64,000 nt of DNA from an uncultured Fodinibius sp. GTDB lineage: Bacteria > Bacteroidota > Rhodothermia > Balneolales > Balneolaceae. The position numbers and the translations under genes are program-made. The notes under the pieces were generated by a model. It did not search any database. It was not told where the DNA came from and was given only the letters and a program-made list of their open reading frames with translations. The first letter of the stretch is position 1. Every line of letters starts with the position of its first letter. This document shows positions 44,020 through 52,820 of this stretch, piece after piece. The stretch spans positions 1,426,001 through 1,490,000 of the forward strand of contig CAJXMW010000001.1 in the NCBI GenBank assembly GCA_913056235.1, read 5' to 3'.

Positions 44020-45945
44020 TCAGTCCAGTCCCTTGTATCGCACAAAGCCCTCGATGGCCTCATATTCCGCAAAGCCGAGTTTATCGTACAGCTGAGCTGT
44101 ACTACGATTGCGTTCTTCTGAGCGCTGCCAGAATTCTCGTTCATCAGGTCCGGGAAACAGAGGACGGTCTTTCTGTGACTGGTGCTTAAAGATGGCCCGT
44201 CGTTTCTTAGCCAGCTCCTGTGGACTCAATGGTACGGCCATCTCAATTTCATTGATGTCCCACTCCTGCCAAGCCCCGCGATATAGCCAGACGTAGCAAT
44301 CATCAATCCAGTCGTCGTTTTCGCACTCTTCAAGAGCCGCAAGGATTGCTTTCAGGCAGACGCGATGCGTACCATGTGGATCAGATAAATCGCCGGCCGC
44401 ATAAATCTGATGGGGTTTGACCTCGCGAAGTAGCTCCTTAACGATGTCGACATCTTCCTGTGAAAGAGGCTTCTTTTTCACGCGGCCCGTCTCGTAAAAG
44501 GGCATATCCAGAAAGTGTAGCTGCTTTTCCGGGATACCGCAATACCGTGCCGCTGCTTTGGCTTCTCCCCGTCGAATCAGTCCCTTTATATGTTTAATTT
44601 CGTCCGAGTCGACTTGCGCAGGCTCTTTTTCATTTAAAAACTGTTTGATATCAGAAAGCATAGTGTCAGCCTCTTCCTGCTTCATACCGAACATCTCGTT
44701 GTAATCAGAAACGAAATCTACAAAGCGGATAACGTCGTCGTCGAAAACAGCAATATTGCCCGAGGTTTGATAGGCTACATGAACCTCGTGCTCATGTTCA
44801 ACCAAGCGGATGAGCGTTCCGCCCATTGAAATGACGTCATCATCAGGGTGCGGACTAAATACAATAGCTCGTTTGGGATACGGTTCGGCGCGCTCGGGAC
44901 GGTCAATATCTTCAGCATTGGGTTTGCCGCCCGGCCATCCGGTGATCGTATGTTGTAGTTCGTTGAATACTTTCAGGTTGATGTCGTAGGCGGGGCCGTG
45001 TTCGGTAAGCAGATCGCCCATGCCATGCTCATTATAGTCTTCATCGGTTAGTTTAAGCACGGGTTTATCTACTTCTTGGCACAGCCAAACGACGCCTTTT
45101 CGGATAAGCTGATCATCCCAGTCGCAGCGGCTGAGCAGCCACGGCGTTTTTTTTCGGGTAAGGTGTTCGGCTGAGGCTTCATCCAGTATCACTGTAGCGT
45201 TGGGATGTTCTTGCAAATAGGTCGCCGGCACACGGTCTCGAATAGGTCCTTCTACCGCTTCTTTGATGATGGGTGCTTTGCCTTCGCCCCAGGCCATCAT
45301 GATGATACGGTCGGCATTGAGGATGGTGCCGACCCCCATGGTGATAGCACGGCGCGGCACATACTCTTCACCGAAAAAGTCACTTGCGGCATCTTTGCGC
45401 GTGATGCGGTCCAGGGTGATAAGACGTGTGCCCGAATCGGGACGCGAGCCCGGCTCGTTAAATCCAATATGTCCCGTTCGTCCAATACCCAGCAGTTGGA
45501 TGTCAAGTCCACCCACGTCCTGAATTTTCTGCTCATACTCACGGCAGTAGTCAGTCACTTGTTCCTCGGGGATGGTGCCATCGGGGATATGCACTTGTTC
45601 ATCCGGGATATCAATATGATTGAACAGGTGCTCATTCATAAATCGTACGTAGCTTTGCAGCGACTGCGGCTGCATTGGATAGTACTCATCCAAATTAAAG
45701 GTAATCACATTTTGAAAGGAGAGCCCCTCTTCGTTATGTAGTCGAATAAGCTCATCGTACACCTGCGTAGGGGTAGAACCGGTCGCAAGGCCCAGCACTG
45801 TTGGCTGCCCATTTTCATTATTGGTACGGATCAGTTCAGCAATTTCGCTTGCCACAAAGCTGGAGCCACTGGAAGCATCACCAAAAATTTTTGTCGGAAT
45901 TTGCTCGTGATAGGTCAGGCGTGTTTCAGGTTTCGTGTCGTTCAT
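44020..45945 (-). CDS. nagB: Glucosamine-6-phosphate deaminase-like / PIG-L deacetylase fusion
   Basis: 641 residues in two parts. The N-terminal part (about 15-280) is NagB-like: LGLATGSTPTQVYD (phosphate loop), TFNLDEYYPM with Asp86, LLGIGRTGHIGFNEPGS with His159 and Glu164, and TMGVGTILNADRIIMMAWG. The C-terminal part (from about 360) is a PIG-L deacetylase with the zinc motif PHPDDD at 365-370 (His366). Such fusions are known in Bacteroidota. NagB turns glucosamine-6-P into fructose-6-P and ammonia; PIG-L removes N-acetyl groups. One oddity: the Asp of NagB's NDGH is Thr157 here (GRTGH). It diverges from the HGSNAT-like gene. Confidence 0.85.
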   Translation of the reverse strand: MNDTKPETRLTYHEQIPTKIFGDASSGSSFVASEIAELIRTNNENGQPTVLGLATGSTPTQVYDELIRLHNEEGLSFQNVITFNLDEYYPMQPQSLQSYVRFMNEHLFNHIDIPDEQVHIPDGTIPEEQVTDYCREYEQKIQDVGGLDIQLLGIGRTGHIGFNEPGSRPDSGTRLITLDRITRKDAASDFFGEEYVPRRAITMGVGTILNADRIIMMAWGEGKAPIIKEAVEGPIRDRVPATYLQEHPNATVILDEASAEHLTRKKTPWLLSRCDWDDQLIRKGVVWLCQEVDKPVLKLTDEDYNEHGMGDLLTEHGPAYDINLKVFNELQHTITGWPGGKPNAEDIDRPERAEPYPKRAIVFSPHPDDDVISMGGTLIRLVEHEHEVHVAYQTSGNIAVFDDDVIRFVDFVSDYNEMFGMKQEEADTMLSDIKQFLNEKEPAQVDSDEIKHIKGLIRRGEAKAAARYCGIPEKQLHFLDMPFYETGRVKKKPLSQEDVDIVKELLREVKPHQIYAAGDLSDPHGTHRVCLKAILAALEECENDDWIDDCYVWLYRGAWQEWDINEIEMAVPLSPQELAKKRRAIFKHQSQKDRPLFPGPDEREFWQRSEERNRSTAQLYDKLGFAEYEAIEGFVRYKGLD

Positions 45946-46049
45946 ATCAATTCGTCCGTTGAAAGTGTCGTGGAATTAATTTAACTATTATCTGGATTTT
46001 ATCCTTCAGCGGAAATTACTGTAAAAATTTAATTTAACTAAATTACGAA

Positions 46050-47186
46050 ATGGTGCAGCGGAAAGAGCGGCTCGTCTCACTGGATGTATTTCGTGGAATT
46101 AGCATTGCTGGCATGATATTGGTTAATAATCCCGGCAGCTGGTCGCATGTGTATCCCCCGCTGGAGCATGCCGAGTGGCACGGGTGGACGCCCACTGATC
46201 TTATTTTTCCATTCTTTCTGTTCATCGTGGGCGTAGCTATGACCTACTCTTTTGGCAAGATGTTCGAAAAGGGGATCCCCAAATCCGAGATTTACAAAAG
46301 GGTATTCAAGCGCTCAGCTCTGCTATTTGGGATCGGCCTGTTCATGGCCATTTTCCCGGTCGTACGCTTTGATCCGCTGCGTCTTTACGATTTCTCCTCA
46401 ATGCGGATTATGGGCGTGTTGCAGCGGATTGCGCTCTGCTACCTGTTTGCCTCGATTATCTATCTTGAGTTCCGCAAAGTGCGTGCACAGGTGTTTTGGA
46501 TGATTGGGTTGGTTGCCGGCTACTGGCTGGTGATGACCACCATTCCCGTTCCGGGTCACGGTGCCGGAGACCTGAGCCGCGAAGGCAACCTGGCGGCCTA
46601 CATCGATCAGCTGGTGATGGCCGATCACCTGTGGAAGCCGGGCTGGGATCCCGAGGGATTGCTAAGTACCATCCCGGCCATCGGCACGACTTTATTAGGG
46701 CTACTGACAGGGAAGCTGCTACGGTCGCAACAATCAGACAAAGATAAGGTGATACAGATGTTTTTGTACGGCAATTTAGGACTCGTGGCCGGATTGATAA
46801 TTGACCTGTGGTTCCCGATTAACAAGGGACTGTGGACCAGCAGCTATGTACTGTTTACCGGCGGTTTTGCGCTGCACTTCCTGGCAATATGTTACTGGTT
46901 TGTGGACATGAAAGGCTATCGCAAATGGACCAAGCCGTTTGAAGTGTACGGGTTGAACGCGCTGGCGGTGTTCGTGCTCTCCACGTTGGTGGCCAAGCTG
47001 ATGTACGTGATACCGATCTATACCAGCAGCGGGCAAACAACTATCAAGGAACTAATTTACGATAACCTGTTTTTGCCCATTGCTGACCCGGTTAACGCCT
47101 CGCTGATGTTTGCGATTTGTTACATCTTGTTTTGGCTTTGGATCATGTGGATCTTCTACAAACGCAAGATCTTTATCAAGATTTGA
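46050..47186 (+). CDS. HGSNAT-like / DUF5009-type membrane protein (acetyltransferase or amino-sugar transporter)
   Basis: A 378-residue polytopic protein with about ten helices. The N-terminus RLVSLDVFRGISIAGMILVNNPG and the loop LEHAEWHGWTPTDLIFPFFLFIVG match heparan-alpha-glucosaminide N-acetyltransferase (DUF1624/DUF5009) proteins; the His of WHGW aligns by eye with the region holding the acetyl-carrying His of human HGSNAT. It could transfer acetyl from cytosolic acetyl-CoA to an amino sugar outside. I also recall that the MurNAc importer MurT of Tannerella forsythia belongs to a related family, so transport is an alternative. It lies between nagB and anmK and converges with anmK. Confidence 0.75.
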   Translation: MVQRKERLVSLDVFRGISIAGMILVNNPGSWSHVYPPLEHAEWHGWTPTDLIFPFFLFIVGVAMTYSFGKMFEKGIPKSEIYKRVFKRSALLFGIGLFMAIFPVVRFDPLRLYDFSSMRIMGVLQRIALCYLFASIIYLEFRKVRAQVFWMIGLVAGYWLVMTTIPVPGHGAGDLSREGNLAAYIDQLVMADHLWKPGWDPEGLLSTIPAIGTTLLGLLTGKLLRSQQSDKDKVIQMFLYGNLGLVAGLIIDLWFPINKGLWTSSYVLFTGGFALHFLAICYWFVDMKGYRKWTKPFEVYGLNALAVFVLSTLVAKLMYVIPIYTSSGQTTIKELIYDNLFLPIADPVNASLMFAICYILFWLWIMWIFYKRKIFIKI

Positions 47187-47191
47187 TTTCA

Positions 47192-47224
47192 AACCCTGCA
47201 AGGGTTCCGAACCCTTGCAGGGTT
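47192..47224. terminator. 33-bp perfect palindrome between convergent genes
   Basis: Sixteen-base arms AACCCTGCAAGGGTTC (47192-47207) and GAACCCTTGCAGGGTT (47209-47224) flank one C. It fills almost the whole 45-nt space between the HGSNAT-like and anmK stop codons. It is probably a bidirectional terminator of a type common between convergent genes in this phylum. Confidence 0.65.
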
Positions 47225-47231
47225 GTTGTTA

Positions 47232-48434
47232 TCAATTAGGAAACGAGATCTTGCCAAAGTTGATCTTCTTGGAATTCGGGTCGTTGGCATCCATCGGGAA
47301 ACCGTCGCCGGACAACATCTCGTTGGCCAGCACAGCAAAGAGCACCGCCTCTTTGGCATCAGGATCGAAGCCGATCTCACTGAAGTTCTTGATTTCACAT
47401 TGGGGCAGTAGTTCCTGAATCCACTTGCGCATCACCGGGTTGTGGATGCCGCCGCCACTCACGTAAATCGTTGGTTGCTGGTTGTCATCAAGAATGTTAT
47501 CAATTGAATCGGCAATGGTTTCGGCTGAAAGACGAGTTAACGAAGAAATTAGATCGCGCGGCGAAATTTCCGCGACATCCGCTTTGTATAATAGCTCATC
47601 TACCCACTTCAGGTTAAAGACTTCAGGGCCGGTAGTTTTAGGCAGCGGCTTTTTAAAGTATGGATCCGCTTTGAGGGCGTCGACGGCTTTACGGTTTACT
47701 TGTCCAATCTTGGCGATGGCGCCATCGCGGTCGAAATCCTTGGAAAAATACTGCTGTGCCGCCGCATCGATAAGCGTATTGCCGGGACCGGTATCTGTGG
47801 TGATTGTTTGCTGTTTGTTACTGTTTTGGGCTGGTAAATAGGTGAAATTAGCAATTCCGCCGATGTTGAGTAGAATACGCTCTTCGCTGTTATCGGTATA
47901 AAGCACGCGATCCACGAATGAGACCATCGGCGCACCTTCGCCGCCGGCCGCGGTGTGTTTTTGACGAAAATCACTAATGGTGAGAATACTGGTAGCACGC
48001 GCAAGGTGATCGCCATCCCCAATCTGGAGGGTAGCGTTGGGCATGTCTTCTTGGCGATGCTGAATCTTTGGAGCATGGTAGATGGTTTGTCCATGACTGG
48101 CGATGCAGTCAATTTCTGCAGGTGGGATATCCCAATCTTTCAGAGCTTCCAGAATGAGTTCGCCATGGTAGTCAGCCAACCAGGAGTGCAGCAGGCAGAT
48201 TTCCTCCATGGAGGCTTCAGAAACTGATGAGATCCCTTTCAGACGTTTTTTAATTTTGGGTTTGTAGGATTTAGTGACAAACTCTTTGAGTTCTACAGTG
48301 GTATCCACCCCTGCACCCTGTATTTCGCAAAGGGCAATATCGAGTCCGTCGAGGGAGGTACCCGACATCAGGCCAATGATACGTTTTGTCTGTTTCTGGG
48401 CCGTAAGGCTTAATTTTTCAATCTCGGGATTCAT
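47232..48434 (-). CDS. anmK: Anhydro-N-acetylmuramic acid kinase
   Basis: 400 residues with the AnmK signatures: IGLMSGTSLDGLDIALCEI at the N-terminus (phosphate-binding SGTSxDG), IASHGQTIYHAP, LQIGDGDHLA, VSFVDRVLYTD, LLNIGGIANFTYL, TDTGPGNTLIDAA and VSGGGIHNPVMRKW. It converts 1,6-anhydro-MurNAc plus ATP and water to MurNAc-6-phosphate in the cytoplasm, recycling or scavenging peptidoglycan fragments made by lytic transglycosylases. MurQ, which would act next, is not in the window. It diverges from the symporter gene across a 207-nt gap. Confidence 0.93.
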   Translation of the reverse strand: MNPEIEKLSLTAQKQTKRIIGLMSGTSLDGLDIALCEIQGAGVDTTVELKEFVTKSYKPKIKKRLKGISSVSEASMEEICLLHSWLADYHGELILEALKDWDIPPAEIDCIASHGQTIYHAPKIQHRQEDMPNATLQIGDGDHLARATSILTISDFRQKHTAAGGEGAPMVSFVDRVLYTDNSEERILLNIGGIANFTYLPAQNSNKQQTITTDTGPGNTLIDAAAQQYFSKDFDRDGAIAKIGQVNRKAVDALKADPYFKKPLPKTTGPEVFNLKWVDELLYKADVAEISPRDLISSLTRLSAETIADSIDNILDDNQQPTIYVSGGGIHNPVMRKWIQELLPQCEIKNFSEIGFDPDAKEAVLFAVLANEMLSGDGFPMDANDPNSKKINFGKISFPN

Positions 48435-48641
48435 CAGCTATATCAAAACTTAAGTTGTTCATAATCATTCATTAAGTAACGAAGGTTACAAAAATTATTA
48501 AGATAGCCAACAATGGTATGCTCTGGAATCCAACAAATAAATTGCTATAATATCTTCGATCCCAAATCGAAGAGTTACAGATTGCACAATGAGATGGATT
48601 AGTGCTGGGAATAATAACTTAAATTATTATACGAGGTACCG
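48435..48641. promoter_or_regulatory. Divergent control region of anmK and the symporter gene
   Basis: The 207-nt AT-rich gap contains a hairpin with TCTTCGAT (48553-48560) and ATCGAAGA (48566-48573) around CCCAA. It may be an operator or leader element for the symporter-to-SusD run. A second pair, ACTTAA and TTAAGT, lies nearer anmK. No regulator gene is adjacent. Confidence 0.35.
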
Positions 48642-50180
48642 TTGGGTTTTACAGTTATTGATTATGTTGTGATCGTAGTTTATTTAATTGGAGTGGCGGC
48701 GCTGGGTATTTATGCGGCTGGTCGCCAATCTTCCACCTCAGATTATTTTATGGGCGGCGATGGGCTACCGTGGTGGGCGGTGATGTTTTCGGTAGTGGCC
48801 ACCGAGACGAGCACACTCACATTTATCAGCATTCCAGCGGTAGCTTACGGCGGAAACCTTACGTTCCTGCAGATTACCTTTGGCTATATAGTGGGACGCA
48901 TATTAGTGAGCAAAATCTTGTTGCCTGCTTATTTCCAGGGGAATCTCTCAACAGCCTATCAGTTCCTGGAACAACGGTTCGGCGACGCAATGCGCAATGC
49001 GGCCAGTACCACATTTATGATCACCCGTTTGCTTGCGGATGGCGTTCGCCTTTTTGCTACGGCCATCCCGCTGGCGATTATCCTGCGGCTGGGCGGCGCT
49101 TTTACAGGCTGGGGTGATATTGAACTCTATTTGCTTTCCATAGCCGCTATTTCATTGATTACGCTCATTTATACTCTCATTGGTGGTATTAAAGCGGTGG
49201 TCTGGATGGATGTAATGCAGATGGCCGTGTATATCGGCGGTGCGGCATTGGCCATTGGTATTATGATTGCCGACTTACCGAGTGGTGTCAGCAGTGCTAT
49301 GACGGTAGCCTCGGATGCGGGAATATTACAGATCTTTGATTTCGGATTCGGACAGTCCTTTGCCGATTTCATTGCTCAGCCCTACACCTTTTTTACCGCC
49401 TTGATTGGAGGCGCGATATTTTCCATTGCCTCGCATGGCACCGACCAGCTGATTGTACAGCGGTTACTCACCACCCGCGATGTGGAAGATGGCAAAAAAG
49501 CACTTGTTTGGAGTGGCGTGGTGGTGGCCCTGCAATTTGGGTTGTTCCTGTTTATCGGGCTACTGCTGTATGCATTTTATGATGCGCAGACCGCGCAGCA
49601 GTTGGGACTGGCGACGACGGATGAAATTTTTGCCAAGTTTATCGTCGAGCAGCTGCCGGTGGGCTTGTCGGGATTGATCATAGCATCGCTCTTTGCTGCT
49701 GCAATGAGTAGTTTGAGTTCATCGCTCAACTCGTTGGCTTCTTCAACTACGTTGGATCTTTATAAACCGTATTTTGGGCAGGAGAACACACAGGCCGAGG
49801 ATCTGAGGATTTCACGCATCATCACGATGATCTGGGCGATTATTTTGACGGGCTCGGCGTTCTTTTTTGCTTACCTGCAGCTTCAGGAGGGGGAACGTCC
49901 TGCCGTCGTTGAGCTGGGGCTGGGCATTGCCTCGTACACCTACGGTGGACTGTTGGGCGCTTTCTTGCTCGGGCGTTTATTTAAGGCTCCCGATAAGACA
50001 GATGCCATGATCGGCTTTTTTGCGGGATTGGTCTCGCTGCTGTTCATGGTGGAAGGTCCTGTTCAGAACTTACTGCCCGGAGAGCCGCTGGCCATCGCTT
50101 GGCCGCTATATACGGTCGTCGGTAGTGCGATTGTGATTGCAGTAGGCAATATTTCACAATTTATCAGAAACAGAAAATAG
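48642..50180 (+). CDS. Sodium:solute symporter (SSS family)
   Basis: 512 residues with about 13 membrane helices. It begins with IDYVVIVVYLIGVAALGIYAAGR, then SDYFMGGDGLPWWAVMFSVVATETSTLTFISIPA, the sodium/substrate segment of the family, and MITRLLADGVRLFATAIPL, SHGTDQLIVQRLLTTRD and FAAAMSSLSSSLNSLASSTTLDLYKP. It imports a solute with Na+. Its place next to anmK and the GH18/Sus genes suggests an amino sugar or muropeptide-derived sugar; inference only. It starts at TTG 48642 after GAGG; no ATG is available before the first helix. Confidence 0.85.
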   Translation: MGFTVIDYVVIVVYLIGVAALGIYAAGRQSSTSDYFMGGDGLPWWAVMFSVVATETSTLTFISIPAVAYGGNLTFLQITFGYIVGRILVSKILLPAYFQGNLSTAYQFLEQRFGDAMRNAASTTFMITRLLADGVRLFATAIPLAIILRLGGAFTGWGDIELYLLSIAAISLITLIYTLIGGIKAVVWMDVMQMAVYIGGAALAIGIMIADLPSGVSSAMTVASDAGILQIFDFGFGQSFADFIAQPYTFFTALIGGAIFSIASHGTDQLIVQRLLTTRDVEDGKKALVWSGVVVALQFGLFLFIGLLLYAFYDAQTAQQLGLATTDEIFAKFIVEQLPVGLSGLIIASLFAAAMSSLSSSLNSLASSTTLDLYKPYFGQENTQAEDLRISRIITMIWAIILTGSAFFFAYLQLQEGERPAVVELGLGIASYTYGGLLGAFLLGRLFKAPDKTDAMIGFFAGLVSLLFMVEGPVQNLLPGEPLAIAWPLYTVVGSAIVIAVGNISQFIRNRK

Positions 50181-50228
50181 GTTGATTTCCGACGCAAAGC
50201 ATCGGAACTAGATTATTAGAGTTACAAA

Positions 50229-50260
50229 GACTTGTCAAGTTTTAAAACCTGGACAGGTTC
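50229..50260. repeat. Imperfect palindrome in the gap behind the symporter gene
   Basis: GACTTGTCAAGTTTT and AAAACCTGGACAGGTTC pair with a few mismatches and one bulge. Just before it, TCCGACGC and GCATCGGA form a further small stem (from about 50,189). The 156-nt gap between symporter and serine hydrolase thus holds hairpins that may partly terminate transcription. Confidence 0.45.
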
Positions 50261-50336
50261 GATAATTCTCTGCGAATTACCTCGGGGTTACTCTGCGGTA
50301 ATTTCAAAAAAACTTAACTAAAAAAATGGGGTTATA

Positions 50337-51578
50337 GTGAAAATAAAGTTCTTATTTAGTGTACTTTTATTGGTATTTCTTGGGATGGGATGTAGCCAAC
50401 GGAAGGCGGAGCAATCCCGAAAAGTGGGGCACATTTCCGCCATTGACAGCCTCATCCAGCAGGAGATTAATGCTAACCACATTCCCGGTGCGGCGATCCA
50501 GGTCAAGAAGGGGAATTCCATATTGCACCGAGCTGCTTACGGTTATGCCCGCAAATACGATTACGATCTTCAGCCACTTCAGAATCCCGAAAAAATGACG
50601 CCCGAACACCTCTTTGATTTAGCTTCGCTGACCAAAGTTTGTGCTACTACTTTTGGTATTATGAAGCTGATAGATGAAGGCAAAATTTCGGTTGATGATC
50701 CCATCTATAAATACTTGCCGGAGTTTAAAGAAGGAGCCAAGTCAAAGATCACCATTCGCCATCTGCTGACCCATACTTCTGGACTGCCGCAATGGGTACC
50801 CACCTATTATCACGCCAAAAATCGAAAAGACCGATATGAGTATATAGCGGGGTTGCCACTCAAGTGGGAGGTCGGGCAGGGCCGCCACTACAGTGACCTG
50901 GGTTTTATGCTGCTGGGGGATATCATCAAGCAGGTGACCGGGCAGCGGTTTGATAAATACGTAGCTGAGGCAATTTATCAGCCCCTCGGTCTCAAGCACA
51001 CCACCTTTAATCCTCTTGAAAAAGGATTCAGCAAGATTGCGGCCACCTCGCACGGAAATCCCTTTGAGAAACAGATGGTGTACGATGATGAGTTTGGTTA
51101 TGAGGTGGATGTGGATCCGCAGTCGTGGGACGGTTGGCGGCAGTACACGCTGCATGGTGAGGTCAATGATGGCAATGCGTGGTATGCCAACGGTGGCGCG
51201 GCGGGACACGCAGGACTGTTTTCGACCGTCGGTGATTTGCAGGTACTTGTGGATCTGTTGCTGCACAAGGGCCAGTTTCAGGGTAAGCAGATCATCTCTT
51301 CAACTGTGATCGACCGTTTTCTCACCAAAGATCGTTACGGCAATGGACTCGGTTGGGCAATGGATAAAGGGATCATCTCGGCCGAGGGGAGCCCCAACGG
51401 CACTTTTGGGCACACCGGTTTTACAGGTACTAATATTGTAGCCGTTCCCGCGGACTCGCTTTCCATTATCTTTCTTACAAATCGGCAGCATGTGGGGCGC
51501 CAAGAAAATGGGTACTATTTTGATCTCGGTCCCCTGCGACAGCAGATATTTAATGTTGTGGTGGAATCAACCAAGTAA
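50337..51578 (+). CDS. Serine hydrolase lipoprotein, beta-lactamase/PBP4b (YfeW)-like
   Basis: 413 residues: a lipoprotein signal (LFSVLLLVFLGMGC) and a class C beta-lactamase-fold hydrolase with Ser97-x-x-Lys100 (SLTK), Tyr185-Ser-Asp187 and His359-Thr-Gly361. The Tyr-Ser-Asp and HTG forms, and GGAAGHAGLFSTVGDLQ, recall E. coli YfeW (PBP4B), whose gene neighbours the MurNAc genes murQ/murP. It may cut peptide or D-amino-acid bonds of muropeptides in the periplasm. It starts at GTG 50337. The GH18 gene follows after 78 nt. Confidence 0.82.
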   Translation: MKIKFLFSVLLLVFLGMGCSQRKAEQSRKVGHISAIDSLIQQEINANHIPGAAIQVKKGNSILHRAAYGYARKYDYDLQPLQNPEKMTPEHLFDLASLTKVCATTFGIMKLIDEGKISVDDPIYKYLPEFKEGAKSKITIRHLLTHTSGLPQWVPTYYHAKNRKDRYEYIAGLPLKWEVGQGRHYSDLGFMLLGDIIKQVTGQRFDKYVAEAIYQPLGLKHTTFNPLEKGFSKIAATSHGNPFEKQMVYDDEFGYEVDVDPQSWDGWRQYTLHGEVNDGNAWYANGGAAGHAGLFSTVGDLQVLVDLLLHKGQFQGKQIISSTVIDRFLTKDRYGNGLGWAMDKGIISAEGSPNGTFGHTGFTGTNIVAVPADSLSIIFLTNRQHVGRQENGYYFDLGPLRQQIFNVVVESTK

Positions 51579-51648
51579 TCTGTCGCCAATTATTTATAGT
51601 TTTATTTAAAATATTTTCCCTAAATTGGTTACTAGTTTAAAACCAACG

Positions 51649-51655
51649 GAGGGAG
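51649..51655 (+). promoter_or_regulatory. Strong Shine-Dalgarno site of GH18 gene 1
   Basis: GGAGGGAG lies directly before AATG at 51657, one of the strongest ribosome sites in the window. Upstream, TAAATTGG near 51,621 resembles the Bacteroidota -7 box TAnnTTTG, but this is weak. Confidence 0.5.
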
Positions 51656-51656
51656 A

Positions 51657-52736
51657 ATGTTTATCGATATTGCAAAGAGATGCTGTCCGGCTTTTCTATA
51701 TCTGCTTTTGGCTTTGATTGCTGTAGCAGGATCATCAACCACAGTTTGTGCCCAAGAACAGGTTGAGAACCTGTTCTACTATGTTGATGCTGAAGATGCC
51801 TTCCAAAGCTTTAAAGCTAACAGTGATTATATCAGTATTGTGGCGCCGCAGAAGTATTCCATTTCCAGGGCAGGCGTCGTATGGGGAGAAGTTGATCCAC
51901 GCGTAATGGATATTGCTCGGGAGAATGATATCAAGGTGATTCCCTTGATTATGAATCCGGGGTTTGACCGTCAGTTATTTCATGAGTTTTTGCAGGATAC
52001 TACTGCCCAGCGCCGAACCATCCAAATGATGGTGGAGCTAGCCCTGGAGTACGACTATGCCGGCTGGCAGTTTGATTTCGAAAATATTCATATCAGTGAT
52101 CGGGAAGCGTTTACGAACTTTTATCGCAATACGGCTGAAGCCTTTCGGCCCCACAATCTGTCTTTATCAGCAGCGGTAGTTCCCACAAATACAGATTATG
52201 ATTTAAAAACTGCTTACCACCGTTTTTTATATGAATACTGGCGCGGCGCCTATGATCTCAAAGCAATGGCCGAGATCGGAGACTTTTTATCCCTGATGAC
52301 CTACTCGCAGCACACCCGTCGTACGCCGCCGGGACCAGTGGCAGGCATTCCCTGGATGGAAGAGATGATCCGCTATTTGCTGGATGATTTGCAGATAGAG
52401 CCACAGAAAATATCGCTGGGTATTCCGTTCTACTCCACCTACTGGTATGCTGATTATACGGACGAGCGAGGAGGTTTTGTAAACGGCTCGGGCGCATCCT
52501 ATGCCAAAGTTATGGGGCTCGTCGATCGCTATGAGGCTGATCTTGTGTGGCTTGAAAAGCAGCAGACCCACTATGCACTATGGAATCACGATGGAGTGTA
52601 CGAGTACGCATTCATCGAGGATCAGCGAGCCCTTGTGGAAAAGCTCAAGGTGTTGCAGAAATTTAATCTGAGAGGAATATCAGTATGGCGATTAGGCCAA
52701 GAAGATCCCGCAGTGTGGGAGATTTTTAGAAACTAA
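51657..52736 (+). CDS. GH18 (YaaH/SleL-like) glycoside hydrolase, cassette 1
   Basis: 359 residues with a Sec signal (LLLALIAVAGSSTTVCA) and a GH18 barrel: LFYYVDAEDAFQSF, VDPRVMDIARENDIKVIPLI, and the active-site strand YAGWQFDFENI with Asp140 and catalytic Glu142. DFLSLMTYSQHTRRTPPGPVAGIPW (shown by its ends DFLSLMTYSQ and PVAGIPW) and ISLGIPFYSTYWY follow, as in YaaH/SleL-type enzymes acting on cortex peptidoglycan or chito-oligosaccharides. The first two Asp of the DxxDxDxE motif are Ala and Gln (see findings). SusC follows after 84 nt. It is a paralogue of the gene at 57252. Confidence 0.8.
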   Translation: MFIDIAKRCCPAFLYLLLALIAVAGSSTTVCAQEQVENLFYYVDAEDAFQSFKANSDYISIVAPQKYSISRAGVVWGEVDPRVMDIARENDIKVIPLIMNPGFDRQLFHEFLQDTTAQRRTIQMMVELALEYDYAGWQFDFENIHISDREAFTNFYRNTAEAFRPHNLSLSAAVVPTNTDYDLKTAYHRFLYEYWRGAYDLKAMAEIGDFLSLMTYSQHTRRTPPGPVAGIPWMEEMIRYLLDDLQIEPQKISLGIPFYSTYWYADYTDERGGFVNGSGASYAKVMGLVDRYEADLVWLEKQQTHYALWNHDGVYEYAFIEDQRALVEKLKVLQKFNLRGISVWRLGQEDPAVWEIFRN

Positions 52737-52820
52737 AAAAGAGAGGAAAAAATACACGCTATAGAGTGCAATTAATCAATAACGCCTGCAGTATTCCTGT
52801 AGGTAAAATGGAGAAATAAT

